A stretch of DNA of 19,869 nt from ARK-15 sp038880255 (lineage in GTDB: Archaea; Thermoplasmatota; Thermoplasmata; Thermoplasmatales; ARK-15), in NCBI GenBank assembly GCA_038880255.1, contig JAVZSA010000021.1:1-19869 (forward strand). Direction: 5' to 3'. The first letter of the stretch is position 1, and every line of letters starts with the position of its first letter. Shown piece by piece: positions 1-7,946 of the stretch. The translations under genes were made by a program, and so were the position numbers. The notes beneath the pieces are model-generated. The model made no database searches. It was not told the origin of the DNA and saw only the letters and a program-made list of their open reading frames with translations.

Positions 1-25
1 AATATTAATTATTCTTTATTTTATA

Positions 26-1396
26 TTATTTTAATGAAATACCCTTTGTTTCAGGCGCCCAAAGTTTAGTGACGGTAAAACCAATAAATTCAAAAGCAGC
101 AAACATAAATAAAGCACCAGAAAGATTAAGCGAGCTTAAAACTACAGGGAACGCACTAATTCCCAATACACCACCTAATCTACTAACTGATGTGGAAAAA
201 CCGTGAGCTGTGGCTCTTAATCTTGTAGGATAACCTTCTGATGGGTATACATATGTAAGATTAGTTGGACCAATGTTATGAAAAATATGCATTAACGCAA
301 ATCCAAAAAATGCAGCCAAAAAAATAGGTTTTTCTACAAAATAGGTGTATATTCCAAATAGGACAAGTGAAATTCCTGCTAAAAAAAATCCATATTCCTC
401 AAGTGGTTTTCTTCCAATTCTTTCAACCAACGAAATACAGATGATAAAGCCTATAAAAGTAGGTATTTCTTCAAGTAAATCTCCAATTATAGAACTTATG
501 TATGTACCTCCCAGACTGACAAATATTGTTGGAGTAAATGTCCATACACCATAACTAGAAACATCATAAGAAAACCATGCAATTGATGAAAAAAGTGTAA
601 GGGAAATAAACCTTTTTGAAAAAAGTTCTTTAAAAGATGACTTACCATATTCAATATTAATTCCTTCTATTAGACCCTCAGGTGTGGTGCCAACAGCCTT
701 CGATATATGATTCACAGCCTTTACAAGCTCATCTTTTTTATCTTTTAACATTAGCCATCTCGGGGATTCAGGAAGTATATTTCTCAATATAATAACAAAA
801 AGAGGTATTATAGCTGCTGTTCCATACATGAGCTTCCAAGCAACAGCACCAGTATAATAAAGTGGTATTGAGATTAATAAAAAAACGATGCTACCTATAG
901 TCCACATAAAAATATTCAATACAAGTAAAACACCACGCTTTGATTTGGGTGAAAATTCGGCTTGCAAAGAAGAACTTATTGGATAATCAGCGCCGATTCC
1001 AATTCCAGCAATAAGTTGAAAAAGGAAAAACATGTACCAATTTGTAGAAAATACCGTCAAAAACATAAATAGCGATGTGAAGCTAAGGTCATATATATAT
1101 AACTTTTTTCTACCTACCTTATCGGCGAGATTCCCAAATGTTATTGCACCAATAAACATGCCCAAGAGTGTTGCAGCACCCATGAGACCCCATTCAAAGC
1201 TTGTTGGATGAAAAACATTCTTAAGCCCTACAGGCAGTATTGTAGCAGCGGAGAATATTGTGAGAACATAGCCATCCATAAACATACCCATTGATGAAAG
1301 AATAGTTACCCACCATACAAAGCCACGCATAGGTAATGTATCCATCGAATATGTTTTTATTTTAGAACTATTTGGTAACACTGAAATCACATCCAT
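26..1396 (-). CDS. MFS transporter, sugar-porter / metabolite:H+ symporter type
   Basis: A 456-residue secondary transporter with about 12 hydrophobic segments. The loop after the second transmembrane segment carries the MFS signature GNLADKVGRKK (residues 88-98), repeated in the second half as ERIGRKP (325-331). PESPRWL (209-215), just after the sixth segment, and the C-terminal APETKG are typical of the sugar-porter and metabolite:H+ symporter groups. Asp41 in the first segment (MDGY) is typical of proton-coupled members. It should move a small organic or inorganic solute across the membrane with protons; the substrate cannot be read from sequence. The ATG at 1396 gives a full-length protein, though an ATG 17 codons further in (MDTLPMRG) would keep all membrane segments. 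It appears to be a single-gene unit; the gene beyond its stop codon is outside the window. Family assignment is firm, substrate unknown. Confidence 0.88.
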   Translation of the reverse strand: MDVISVLPNSSKIKTYSMDTLPMRGFVWWVTILSSMGMFMDGYVLTIFSAATILPVGLKNVFHPTSFEWGLMGAATLLGMFIGAITFGNLADKVGRKKLYIYDLSFTSLFMFLTVFSTNWYMFFLFQLIAGIGIGADYPISSSLQAEFSPKSKRGVLLVLNIFMWTIGSIVFLLISIPLYYTGAVAWKLMYGTAAIIPLFVIILRNILPESPRWLMLKDKKDELVKAVNHISKAVGTTPEGLIEGINIEYGKSSFKELFSKRFISLTLFSSIAWFSYDVSSYGVWTFTPTIFVSLGGTYISSIIGDLLEEIPTFIGFIICISLVERIGRKPLEEYGFFLAGISLVLFGIYTYFVEKPIFLAAFFGFALMHIFHNIGPTNLTYVYPSEGYPTRLRATAHGFSTSVSRLGGVLGISAFPVVLSSLNLSGALFMFAAFEFIGFTVTKLWAPETKGISLK

Positions 1397-1564
1397 TTCA
1401 TTATTATTTAAATTATTTAAAATTTGTTATAATAAAGTGATCGATTTCATTTTTAGAGATGGAACTTCTTATTTCATAGTTAATAATTACTTTTACGTAT
1501 GTAAATATACTATATGTATTTTAGAATGCTAATTGATGGGGAATTGTATCTATTATTTTATCAC

Positions 1565-1649
1565 CCATATCCCATAATCATAGCACTTATTCTTTATCTT
1601 TTTAGTTAAAAAAGGCTTTAAATAAGAAATTTTCACAAATGGGATATGG
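1565..1649. repeat. Separated inverted repeat, 11-base arms
   Basis: The left arm CCATATCCCAT (1565-1575) is the exact reverse complement of the right arm ATGGGATATGG (1639-1649), with 63 bases between. The spacer is AT-rich and contains the TATA-like element, so the arms flank a putative promoter. They could be two operator half-regions in opposite orientation, or the stem of a long hairpin. These arms are richer in G and C than most of the surrounding gap. Confidence 0.5.
1614..1624 (+). promoter_or_regulatory. Orphan archaeal TATA box
   Basis: GGCTTTAAATA, preceded by an A-run that could act as a BRE, is one of the best TATA-box matches in the window. It is about 265 bases upstream of the nicotinamidase start, which has its own TATA box. 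Transcription would start near 1645-1650, just at the right arm of the inverted repeat, and no coding frame follows. The function of this element is inferred. Confidence 0.4.
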
Positions 1650-1856
1650 TATACTATTCTGATGTTTTTACTCTTTTTCTTTAAATTTTACTTTTATCAA
1701 ATTTTTATCAATTGATTCTGTAAATTATTCTTGTCCCACGTAATATTTTTTAGTGCATATTGTTATTTTTATTCATTTTACTTTTTGGTTAAATTGAAGA
1801 TTTCTCTAGTTACGTTAAAAAATTTCTAAATGTTTATATTTTATCTTTTGAAAAAA

Positions 1857-1864
1857 TTTAAATT
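1857..1864 (+). promoter_or_regulatory. TATA box of the nicotinamidase-NAPRTase operon
   Basis: TTTAAATT at -31 to -24 from the ATG at 1888 is the spacing expected for a leaderless archaeal transcript. No Shine-Dalgarno sequence precedes the ATG, which agrees with leaderless initiation. Confidence 0.5.
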
Positions 1865-1887
1865 ATTGCTTATAATATATAAAACAT

Positions 1888-2421
1888 ATGATTGCTCTCA
1901 TAATAGTAGATATGATTCATGAGTTTGTGGATGGAAAATTTGGTTCAAAGAGAGCAATGGGAATTGTTGGAAACTTAAAAAAATTAATTGGGATTGCAAG
2001 GGAAAAGGGGTTTACCATTATTTTTGCGAAGGATTCGCATGTGGATAGTGATCCAGAACTGAAGGTATGGGGGCCACATGCTATGAAAGGATCTTATTCT
2101 TCTGAGATAATTCAAGATTTAAATGTTGAACCTGGGGATATTATTATTGAAAAACATACCTATGATGCTTTTTTCAACACAAACCTTGAAAATATCTTAA
2201 AGGAAAGAAACATAAAAAAGATAATTGTAGCAGGTATAAGTACAGATATATGTGTTCTTCATACAGTGGGACATGCATTCTTTTTAGGTTACGAAACTTA
2301 TGTGGTTAGAGACTGCACAGAATCGATGAAAGAAAGTAATAAAGAATTTGGTTTAAAATATATGAAAACTATATATGGAACAATGATTATCAATCTCGAA
2401 AATATAGGTGAAGTTGTATGA
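1888..2421 (+). CDS. pncA: Nicotinamidase (isochorismatase-fold cysteine hydrolase)
   Basis: A 177-residue protein expected to hydrolyse nicotinamide to nicotinate plus ammonia in the cytosol, the first step of NAD salvage. The catalytic triad of the family is visible: Asp8 (VDMIHEF), Lys89 (IIEKHTYDAF) and Cys122 (STDICVLHTV). Candidate metal ligands are Asp49, His51 (KDSHVD) and His64 (GPHAMKG), as in the Pyrococcus enzyme. VAGIST just before Cys122 corresponds to the conserved cis-peptide region. The length is normal for archaeal nicotinamidases. The stop overlaps the start of nicotinate phosphoribosyltransferase in an ATGA junction, so its product is made beside the enzyme that uses it, which argues strongly for nicotinamidase rather than another isochorismatase-like hydrolase. 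Confidence 0.88.
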   Translation: MIALIIVDMIHEFVDGKFGSKRAMGIVGNLKKLIGIAREKGFTIIFAKDSHVDSDPELKVWGPHAMKGSYSSEIIQDLNVEPGDIIIEKHTYDAFFNTNLENILKERNIKKIIVAGISTDICVLHTVGHAFFLGYETYVVRDCTESMKESNKEFGLKYMKTIYGTMIINLENIGEVV

Positions 2422-3596
2422 ATTTCTACATTGCAGATGAACAGGAAATATTATCTGGGAAAACTACTGACATTTATTTTAATAATACTCTTGAGATTTT
2501 AAGAAAAGAAAATGTTCACAAAAATGTAGTTATGGAAATAACTACACAGGATCATGAATATCCTTGGATAGTGTTTTCAGGGCTTGAGGAAGTAATACAT
2601 TTATTGGAGGGTAAAAATGTCACTGTTAAATCACTAAGAGAGGGAACGATTTTCACACCCTTTGATCAAAATGGTATTCCCGTACCTGTAATGAGTGTGG
2701 AAGGGGATTACCAGGAATTTGCAATTTATGAAACACCCATTTTAGGTCTTATATGTGAAGCCTCAGGTATTTCAACAAAATCTGCAAGATTTAAAAAATT
2801 AATAGGTGAAAAGAAACTTCTTTCATTTGGTGTAAGAAGGATGCATCCTGCACTTGCTCCAATGATTGATAGATATTCATACATTGGTGGGTGTGATTCA
2901 GTTTCAAGTGTAATTGGTGCTGAAAAATTGGGCATTAAACCAAAAGGAACCATGCCACATGCATTGATACTTGTGATGGGTGAGGAAAATGCCTGGAAGA
3001 AATTTGATGAGGATTTAGATGCCTCAGTGCCAAGAATTGCACTTGTTGATACATTTGGTGATGAAAAATTTGCATCCATAAAGGCTGCTGAATTGATAAA
3101 AAATCTTAGTGGTGTAAGATTGGATACTCCATCATCAAGAAGAGGAAGTTTCCCACATATAATAAGAGAAGTAAAATGGGAACTGGAATTAAGGGGTTTT
3201 AAGAATATTGATATAATTGTTTCAGGGGGAATTAAGGAAGAAAATGTAAAGGAATTGGTTGAAGCGGGTGCGGATGGTTTTGGGGTAGGAACAACAATTT
3301 CCAGTGCTTCTACAATTGATTATGCAATGGATATAGTGGAAGTGGATGGAAAACCCTTAGCTAAAAAGGGTAAATTTTCCGGCAAGAAAAATGTATATGT
3401 ATGTAAAAAATGTGGAAATTATGCTGTTACTCCAATAAATGGTATTACACCTACATGTAAGAAATGTGGTGAGAAAATGGAGGAGGCAATTGAAACTGTG
3501 TTGGAAAAGGGCAAGGTTGTTAAAAAACTACCAAATGCAGATGAAATTAGATCTTATGTTCTTCAGCAATTAAAGAATTTTGACTTAGTTTTTTAA
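2418..3596 (+). CDS. pncB: Nicotinate phosphoribosyltransferase
   Basis: A 392-residue enzyme that joins nicotinate to PRPP, giving nicotinate mononucleotide for NAD synthesis. It fits the short archaeal form known from Thermoplasma acidophilum: an N-terminal alpha/beta domain, a barrel domain and a C-terminal zinc knuckle. Visible barrel motifs are FGVRRMHPALAP (137-148), GTMPHALIL (177-185), DTFGDE (211-216) and RLDTPSSRRG (234-243), followed by IIVSGGIKEENV. The knuckle has Cys329, Cys332, Cys347 and Cys350 in two CKKC pairs. The ATG overlaps the nicotinamidase stop, so the two are translationally coupled. The nicotinate mononucleotide may also serve the putative CobT encoded at the right end of the window. 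Confidence 0.93.
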   Translation: MNFYIADEQEILSGKTTDIYFNNTLEILRKENVHKNVVMEITTQDHEYPWIVFSGLEEVIHLLEGKNVTVKSLREGTIFTPFDQNGIPVPVMSVEGDYQEFAIYETPILGLICEASGISTKSARFKKLIGEKKLLSFGVRRMHPALAPMIDRYSYIGGCDSVSSVIGAEKLGIKPKGTMPHALILVMGEENAWKKFDEDLDASVPRIALVDTFGDEKFASIKAAELIKNLSGVRLDTPSSRRGSFPHIIREVKWELELRGFKNIDIIVSGGIKEENVKELVEAGADGFGVGTTISSASTIDYAMDIVEVDGKPLAKKGKFSGKKNVYVCKKCGNYAVTPINGITPTCKKCGEKMEEAIETVLEKGKVVKKLPNADEIRSYVLQQLKNFDLVF

Positions 3597-3601
3597 AAAT
3601 C

Positions 3602-3610
3602 TTTAAATAT
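3602..3610 (+). promoter_or_regulatory. TATA box of the phosphoesterase gene
   Basis: TTTAAATAT lies at -31 to -23 from the ATG at 3633 with no ribosome binding site between, a leaderless arrangement. This spacing also supports ATG 3633 over the TTG one codon upstream. Confidence 0.5.
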
Positions 3611-3632
3611 TTTTAAAAAATATAATCAATTG

Positions 3633-4343
3633 ATGAGTAAAATTATAATAATTTCTGATATCCATGGCAATTTTGATTCTTTAAAAACATTGGACTCAGA
3701 AAATTATGATTTCCTTGTGTTTGCCGGTGATGCTGTTGATTATGGCCCTGAACCTGAAAAGGTGGTGGATTTTCTTATAAAAAATGCTTATAAAAGTGTT
3801 ATGGGAAATCATGATGCCGCAAACGCATTTGATATAGATTGCAAATGTTCTGAAAAATATCACGAAATTTCCGTAATCACGAGAAAATATTTTAAAAAGA
3901 ATCTAAATAAAAGGCATTTAAATTTTCTAGGTCTTCTCCCTATGTTCAACAATTTTGAAATTGATGGTATAAAGTTTACAATGGTTCATGCATCTTTGAT
4001 GGATTATTTGTATGATTATGTATTACCAGAAACTGATGATAAAACATTACTTTATAAATTTAAAAATACAGAAAGTGATTTTGTTATTTTCGGCCACACA
4101 CATCTTCCAATGATTAAAAAAATAAATAAAACAACATTTATTAATCCAGGTAGTCTAGGTCAACCTAGAGACGGAGATATTAGAGCTTCCTTTGCCATAT
4201 TAGATACAAAGACTGGAGAGGTGAAAATTATAAGAAAGGAATATGATGTTAAAGAAACAATAAGAAAAATTAATGAACAGGGCTTAGAAAATAATATTAA
4301 AGATTCTCTTTCAAAAATATTGCTCACAGGCGGAAAATTTTAA
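3633..4343 (+). CDS. Calcineurin-like metallophosphoesterase
   Basis: A 236-residue cytosolic hydrolase with the full two-metal motif set: DIH (Asp9, His11), GDAVD (Asp33), GNHD (Asn59, His60), MVHAS (His119) and GHTH (His155, His157), followed by FINPGSLGQPRDGD. The order and the NPGS motif place it in the Metallophos_2 (YfcE / ApaH-like) group, whose members cleave phosphomonoesters, phosphodiesters or dinucleotides. The substrate cannot be told from sequence. A short insert with Cys70 and Cys72 lies after GNHD. The ATG at 3633 is preferred to the TTG at 3630 because it is a standard start at the right distance from the TATA box. The stop overlaps the stop of rpl40e on the opposite strand. 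NAD-salvage genes lie upstream, but a separate promoter argues against one operon. Confidence 0.85.
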   Translation: MSKIIIISDIHGNFDSLKTLDSENYDFLVFAGDAVDYGPEPEKVVDFLIKNAYKSVMGNHDAANAFDIDCKCSEKYHEISVITRKYFKKNLNKRHLNFLGLLPMFNNFEIDGIKFTMVHASLMDYLYDYVLPETDDKTLLYKFKNTESDFVIFGHTHLPMIKKINKTTFINPGSLGQPRDGDIRASFAILDTKTGEVKIIRKEYDVKETIRKINEQGLENNIKDSLSKILLTGGKF

Positions 4344-4486
4344 GCACCTTTCCTCTCCTTTCTCTTTGGTCTTAATCCCTTATAACCGCATCTTCTGCAC
4401 CTGGTTGCATTTGGAGGATTTTTAGCGTAACATTTCATACATATTTTCTTGTTTAACTTTCTATTTACAGCTTCTGCGAATGTCAT
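4340..4486 (-). CDS. rpl40e: 50S ribosomal protein L40e
   Basis: A 48-residue basic protein starting MTFAEAVNRKLNKKICMKC and ending GYKGLRPKRKERKGA. It has the four zinc-binding cysteines of archaeal and eukaryotic L40e, Cys16, Cys19, Cys30 and Cys33, in the pattern CxxC-x10-CxxC, with the family's NPP(N)AT(R)CRRCGYKGLRPK core. In eukaryotes L40 is made as a ubiquitin fusion; archaea encode it alone, as here. It belongs to the large subunit near the GTPase-associated centre. It is short enough to be missed by length-filtered gene calls. The stop (TAA, reading 4342-4340) overlaps the phosphoesterase stop by four bases within TTAA. A TATA-like element upstream suggests it can be transcribed independently of the aminotransferase gene 50 bases upstream. 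Confidence 0.93.
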   Translation of the reverse strand: MTFAEAVNRKLNKKICMKCYAKNPPNATRCRRCGYKGLRPKRKERKGA

Positions 4487-4513
4487 GGAAATCAAATCTT
4501 ACAATAAGAAATA

Positions 4514-4521
4514 GTATATAA
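4514..4521 (-). promoter_or_regulatory. TATA-like element upstream of rpl40e
   Basis: On the minus strand the sequence reads TTATATAC, about 28-35 bases before the L40e ATG at 4486, suiting a leaderless or very short-leader transcript. It lies just past the aminotransferase stop, so L40e need not depend on that gene's promoter. Confidence 0.4.
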
Positions 4522-4536
4522 TACCTTCTATTCACC

Positions 4537-5694
4537 TTAAAGTTTTTCCTCCAGAATTTTTGATGCCTCAATTACTTCCTCGGTTTTTATACTAAAAGCA
4601 AATCTAATGTGATTTGTTCCCATACTCCCAAACACTGGACCTGGGGTGGTTCCAACATTGGCTTCTTTAAGGATAAATTTTGAAAATTCCCATTCATTAC
4701 TAATACCATTAGGATATTTTTTTATTTTTGCCCATAAATAAAATGCCCCCTCTGGAAATACGGGTTCAAGATACTTTGTATTACTAATTGATGAATATAT
4801 AATATCTCTCCTCTTTTGATACTCATTTCTCATTTTTTCCACTATATCCTGAGGGCCTCTCAATGCTGCTAGAGCTCCATATTGTGTTGCTGAATTTACT
4901 CCATTTATTGTTACCCTGAGCATCTTCTTTATTCTTTCCTTTAATTTTTCATTTTCAGTAAAAATATAACCTATTCTGAGACCACTCATTGCATAGCTTT
5001 TTGACATTGAGAATAATGAAACTGTATTCTCATATTCTGAGGCTGGACTGAAATGTTCTCTACCATCAAAAATTACATCCTCATATGCTTCATCACTAAC
5101 AATAAAAATTCCATTTTCCCTTGCAAAGTTTATTATTTCTCTCATTGCTTCCTTTGTTAATACTTTTCCAGTCGGATTATGGGGTGAATTAATAAAAATT
5201 GCCTTCACATTCTTATACTTTTTAAATTTATTAATATCCAAATAGTCAAGGTATGGCATATGTATTACATTTCCCAGTGATAATTTTATTATTTCATTTA
5301 TTTCTGTCCACATTGGATCTGGAATTATTACCTTATCATTTTTTGAAAGTAAAGAACGAAATACAATATATAGTGCATTCATTCCACCATTTGTCACAAA
5401 AACATTATCAGAGGACGCTTTACTAATTTTATTTTTTGATCTAAGTTTTTCCGCTATCGCTTCTCTTAATTCAGGTATTCCAGTTGAATCCGTATAATGT
5501 GTTTTATTATTCATTAATGCCTCACATATTGCTTGTTTCACATGATCAGGTATTGAAAAAGATGGATCCCCAGATTCCATTCTATATACCTTTTTGCCTT
5601 CCCTCTGCATTTTTAAAAGTTCATCCCTAATTTGCACTATTGCCCCAAATGAAATGTCATCAACAATATTATTTTTTAATTCAATTTTTTTCAT
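4537..5694 (-). CDS. PLP-dependent class I/II aminotransferase (AspC-like)
   Basis: A 385-residue fold-type I aminotransferase. The PLP lysine is Lys232 in SMSKSYAMSGLRIGY. Other family landmarks are SGDPSFSIP (41-49), NGGMNAL (102-108), SPHNPTG (Asn173), SDEAYEDVIFDG (Asp201) and a C-terminal arginine in NHIRFAF expected to bind the substrate carboxylate. It resembles archaeal aspartate/aromatic aminotransferases; the exact amino donor cannot be assigned. The ATG at 5694 is chosen over the TTG immediately before it. The endonuclease III-like gene ends 45 bases upstream on the same strand and rpl40e starts 50 bases downstream, but the AT-rich gaps could carry separate promoters. Confidence 0.87.
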   Translation of the reverse strand: MKKIELKNNIVDDISFGAIVQIRDELLKMQREGKKVYRMESGDPSFSIPDHVKQAICEALMNNKTHYTDSTGIPELREAIAEKLRSKNKISKASSDNVFVTNGGMNALYIVFRSLLSKNDKVIIPDPMWTEINEIIKLSLGNVIHMPYLDYLDINKFKKYKNVKAIFINSPHNPTGKVLTKEAMREIINFARENGIFIVSDEAYEDVIFDGREHFSPASEYENTVSLFSMSKSYAMSGLRIGYIFTENEKLKERIKKMLRVTINGVNSATQYGALAALRGPQDIVEKMRNEYQKRRDIIYSSISNTKYLEPVFPEGAFYLWAKIKKYPNGISNEWEFSKFILKEANVGTTPGPVFGSMGTNHIRFAFSIKTEEVIEASKILEEKL

Positions 5695-5739
5695 CAAAAT
5701 ATAAATTTAAGTATACTATTTTAATTTTTTTTAAATTAT

Positions 5740-6372
5740 CTAAACATTTTGTTTATTTTTACAAAATTCATTTACTGGGCAAGATCTACACAACTTTTTT
5801 AAACATTTCTTTCCAATTTTATGAAGGAAATATTCATAATAAGAATATTTCACGCCAATTTTTTTATAATCATCTGTTTTTAAATTCAGATTTTCCATTG
5901 CTATTTTCACATAATTTGATGGAATTGGTTTTGCATTTTTCCAAATATCCACAATCTCCCTCATAAAAATGCCTATGGTAATATCACCAATTCCTTTGGA
6001 TAGTGATTTTAATTCTTTAACCAGAGATTCCGTATTTTCATATTTTTCCATTATATTTTTAAATCCACCCCTCTGAATAACATTTCTTGAAACATTGATT
6101 AATTTTGTTGCAGTCTTAAAATCATATCTCGTATAACCTCCAAAATCAAGAATATACACAATATCGTCCCATCCCCTTTTAATTATCTCCTCAGGACTGA
6201 TCAAATTTTCACTTTTCAAAAGATAGAATGTCCTTACTGCAATACTTTCAGAAATTCTTGCACCAAAAAGTATGGATAGAATAAACCATGGAAATGGATC
6301 ATTTCTTACATCTATACCAAATTTTTCAACATATGAAATCGATTCACTCATTATTATTTTTTTATCGATCAT
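5740..6372 (-). CDS. Endonuclease III-like HhH-GPD protein without the catalytic residues
   Basis: A 210-residue protein whose pattern follows DNA glycosylases of the endonuclease III family: DPFPWFILSILFGARIS matches the Nth N-terminal helix region, LSKGIGDITIGIF matches the helix-hairpin-helix, and the C-terminus has cysteines spaced C-x4-C-x2-C-x5-C, close to the C-x6-C-x2-C-x5-C iron-sulfur loop. Aligned by eye, the catalytic lysine of LPGVGRKT is Ile and the catalytic aspartate of VDTH is Pro (PIPSN). It may therefore bind DNA without glycosylase or lyase activity, or use other residues. ATG 6372 is preferred because GGTG elements lie just upstream; in-frame GTG codons at 6384 and 6378 would add up to four residues. 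The family call is from motif order, not a database search. Confidence 0.65.
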   Translation of the reverse strand: MIDKKIIMSESISYVEKFGIDVRNDPFPWFILSILFGARISESIAVRTFYLLKSENLISPEEIIKRGWDDIVYILDFGGYTRYDFKTATKLINVSRNVIQRGGFKNIMEKYENTESLVKELKSLSKGIGDITIGIFMREIVDIWKNAKPIPSNYVKIAMENLNLKTDDYKKIGVKYSYYEYFLHKIGKKCLKKLCRSCPVNEFCKNKQNV

Positions 6373-6465
6373 TTTCACCTGCACCTTAATTTTATTATTA
6401 ATTTAATTTAAAAACTACTTAAACATTTTTATATTATGAATAAACTTTTTAAAATTTTCAAAATA

Positions 6466-6474
6466 TTTTTATAT
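6466..6474 (+). promoter_or_regulatory. TATA box of the IMP dehydrogenase gene
   Basis: TTTTTATAT lies at -29 to -21 from the ATG at 6495 with no ribosome binding site, so a leaderless transcript is likely. A similar stretch, CATTTTTATATTATGAA, occurs about 40 bases upstream (6424-6440) and may be a second TATA element. Confidence 0.45.
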
Positions 6475-6494
6475 GAAAAATTATTAATAATTAT

Positions 6495-7946
6495 ATGTTT
6501 GTAGAAAAGTTTAGGAATATAAAACTTGGATTAACATTTGATGACGTTCTTTTAATTCCATCCAAGACTAAGGTGGATCCAAATGAAACGGATATTAGTA
6601 CAAAATTAACAAAAAATTTAAAGATAAACATTCCGATAGTTAGCTCTCCAATGGATACTGTAACAGGTCCTGAAATGGCAATTGGTATGGCACATCTTGG
6701 GGGAATAGGTATAATACACAGAAATCAAACAGTGGAAGAGCAAAGATTGGCTGTACGATCAGTAAAAAGGGAAGAAAGTTTAATAATTAAAGACGTAATC
6801 ACAATTACACCAGATAGTGCAGTAAGTGAGGCAATAAAATTAATGTCAGAAAAAAAGATTGCTGGTTTACCTGTTGTTAAAAATGAAAAACTTGTTGGAA
6901 TAATAACCGGAAGGGATGTGAGGTTTTTAAAAGAAAAAAATATAAAAGTAGAGGAGGTAATGACAAGAAATCCCATTACTGGTAAGGAAAATATAACACT
7001 TGAAGAAGCTATGACAATAATGCAGAAACATAGGATTGAAAAACTTCCAATTATTGATTCCAATGGAAAGCTAATTGGTTTAATAACCTCAAAGGATATA
7101 ATAAAAAGGGAAAAATATCCAAATTCCATAAGAGATGATGAAGGTAGATTAAGAGTAGGGGCAGCTGTTGGCCCATTTGATATAAGAAGGGCAGAAATTC
7201 TTCAAAAGGAAGATGTGGATGTAATTATAGTGGATACTGCACATGCACACAATATTAAGGTTCTTGAATCTGTAAAAGAAATGAGGAGAAAAATTGATAC
7301 TGATTTAATAGTGGGGAATATAGCAACAGCAGAAGCTGCTGAAGATTTAATTTCCATAGGTGCTGATGGTCTTAGGGTAGGAATAGGACCTGGATCCATA
7401 TGCACAACGAGAATAGTGGCAGGTGTGGGTGTACCACAGCTTGAGGCAATATCGCAGGTAGCAGAAGTAGCGGAAACTCATGGTGTTCCTGTAATAGCCG
7501 ATGGAGGTATAAGATACTCTGGGGATATTGTTAAGGCAATTGCTGCTGGAGCAAATTCTGTTATGCTAGGTAATCTTCTTGCTGGAACAGACGAAGCCCC
7601 TGGCCAGGAAATAATGATAGGTGGAAGAAAATACAAATCTTACAGGGGTATGGGATCACTTGGTGTAATTCAAAAAGGTATTTCTGATAGGTATGGAAAA
7701 ATTGGAGAAACAAAATATGTTCCTGAAGGTGTTGAGGGAGCTGTACCTTACAAGGGAAAATTGGAAGGTGTGATATTCCAGCTTGTTGGAGGTTTAAAGA
7801 GTGGTATGGGTTACGTTGGTGCAGCTAACATTGATGAACTAAGAAAAAATTCAAGATTTATTAGGATGACGGGTGAAGGATTAAGGGAAAGTCATCCGCA
7901 TGATGTAACAATAATAACAGAAGTACCGAATTATCCAACAAAATGA
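6495..7946 (+). CDS. guaB: Inosine-5'-monophosphate dehydrogenase
   Basis: A 483-residue enzyme that oxidises IMP to XMP with NAD+, the committed step to guanine nucleotides. The N-terminal barrel part has LTFDDVLL, SSPMDTVT (50-57) and GIGIIHRN (70-77). Two CBS domains follow at about 95-205, an insert that in this family binds adenine or guanine nucleotides and tunes activity. The active-site loop GIGPGSICTTR contains the catalytic Cys303. ADGGIRYSGDI (335-345), MLGNLLAGTDE (357-367), SYRGMGS (382-388) and VPEGVEG on the flap are all intact. Length and motif set are normal for an active enzyme. The gene stands alone downstream of a divergent AT-rich promoter region, and its TGA abuts the minus-strand marC stop codon with no gap. 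Confidence 0.96.
   Translation: MFVEKFRNIKLGLTFDDVLLIPSKTKVDPNETDISTKLTKNLKINIPIVSSPMDTVTGPEMAIGMAHLGGIGIIHRNQTVEEQRLAVRSVKREESLIIKDVITITPDSAVSEAIKLMSEKKIAGLPVVKNEKLVGIITGRDVRFLKEKNIKVEEVMTRNPITGKENITLEEAMTIMQKHRIEKLPIIDSNGKLIGLITSKDIIKREKYPNSIRDDEGRLRVGAAVGPFDIRRAEILQKEDVDVIIVDTAHAHNIKVLESVKEMRRKIDTDLIVGNIATAEAAEDLISIGADGLRVGIGPGSICTTRIVAGVGVPQLEAISQVAEVAETHGVPVIADGGIRYSGDIVKAIAAGANSVMLGNLLAGTDEAPGQEIMIGGRKYKSYRGMGSLGVIQKGISDRYGKIGETKYVPEGVEGAVPYKGKLEGVIFQLVGGLKSGMGYVGAANIDELRKNSRFIRMTGEGLRESHPHDVTIITEVPNYPTK

Larger units (their letters stand above)
1397..1887. other. 491-base intergenic region with no convincing protein gene
   Basis: The region separates two divergent genes and is unusually long for this compact window. 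I see no open reading frame with a believable start and length and no tRNA-like cloverleaf. It holds the promoters of both flanking genes, an orphan TATA-like element on the plus strand at about 1614-1624, and an 11-base inverted repeat with arms at 1565-1575 and 1639-1649. A non-coding RNA or a regulatory region is possible. Confidence 0.6.

Noticed and set aside
345..554. Plus-strand open frame inside the MFS transporter
   Set aside because: It lies antisense to a firmly assigned transporter, has no promoter or family features, and reflects long open frames in AT-rich coding DNA.
1639..1715. Small open frames after the orphan TATA box
   Set aside because: The ATG at 1639 gives seven codons and that at 1662 gives seventeen hydrophobic codons with no ribosome binding site; neither resembles a gene.
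5640..5966. Plus-strand open frame across the aminotransferase/Nth-like junction
   Set aside because: It is antisense to two assigned genes and encodes low-complexity sequence with no start signal.
6424..6480. Direct repeat upstream of guaB as a regulatory repeat
   Set aside because: The two similar stretches are mostly A/T with TATA-like content, so similarity is expected by chance; recorded only as possible alternative TATA elements.
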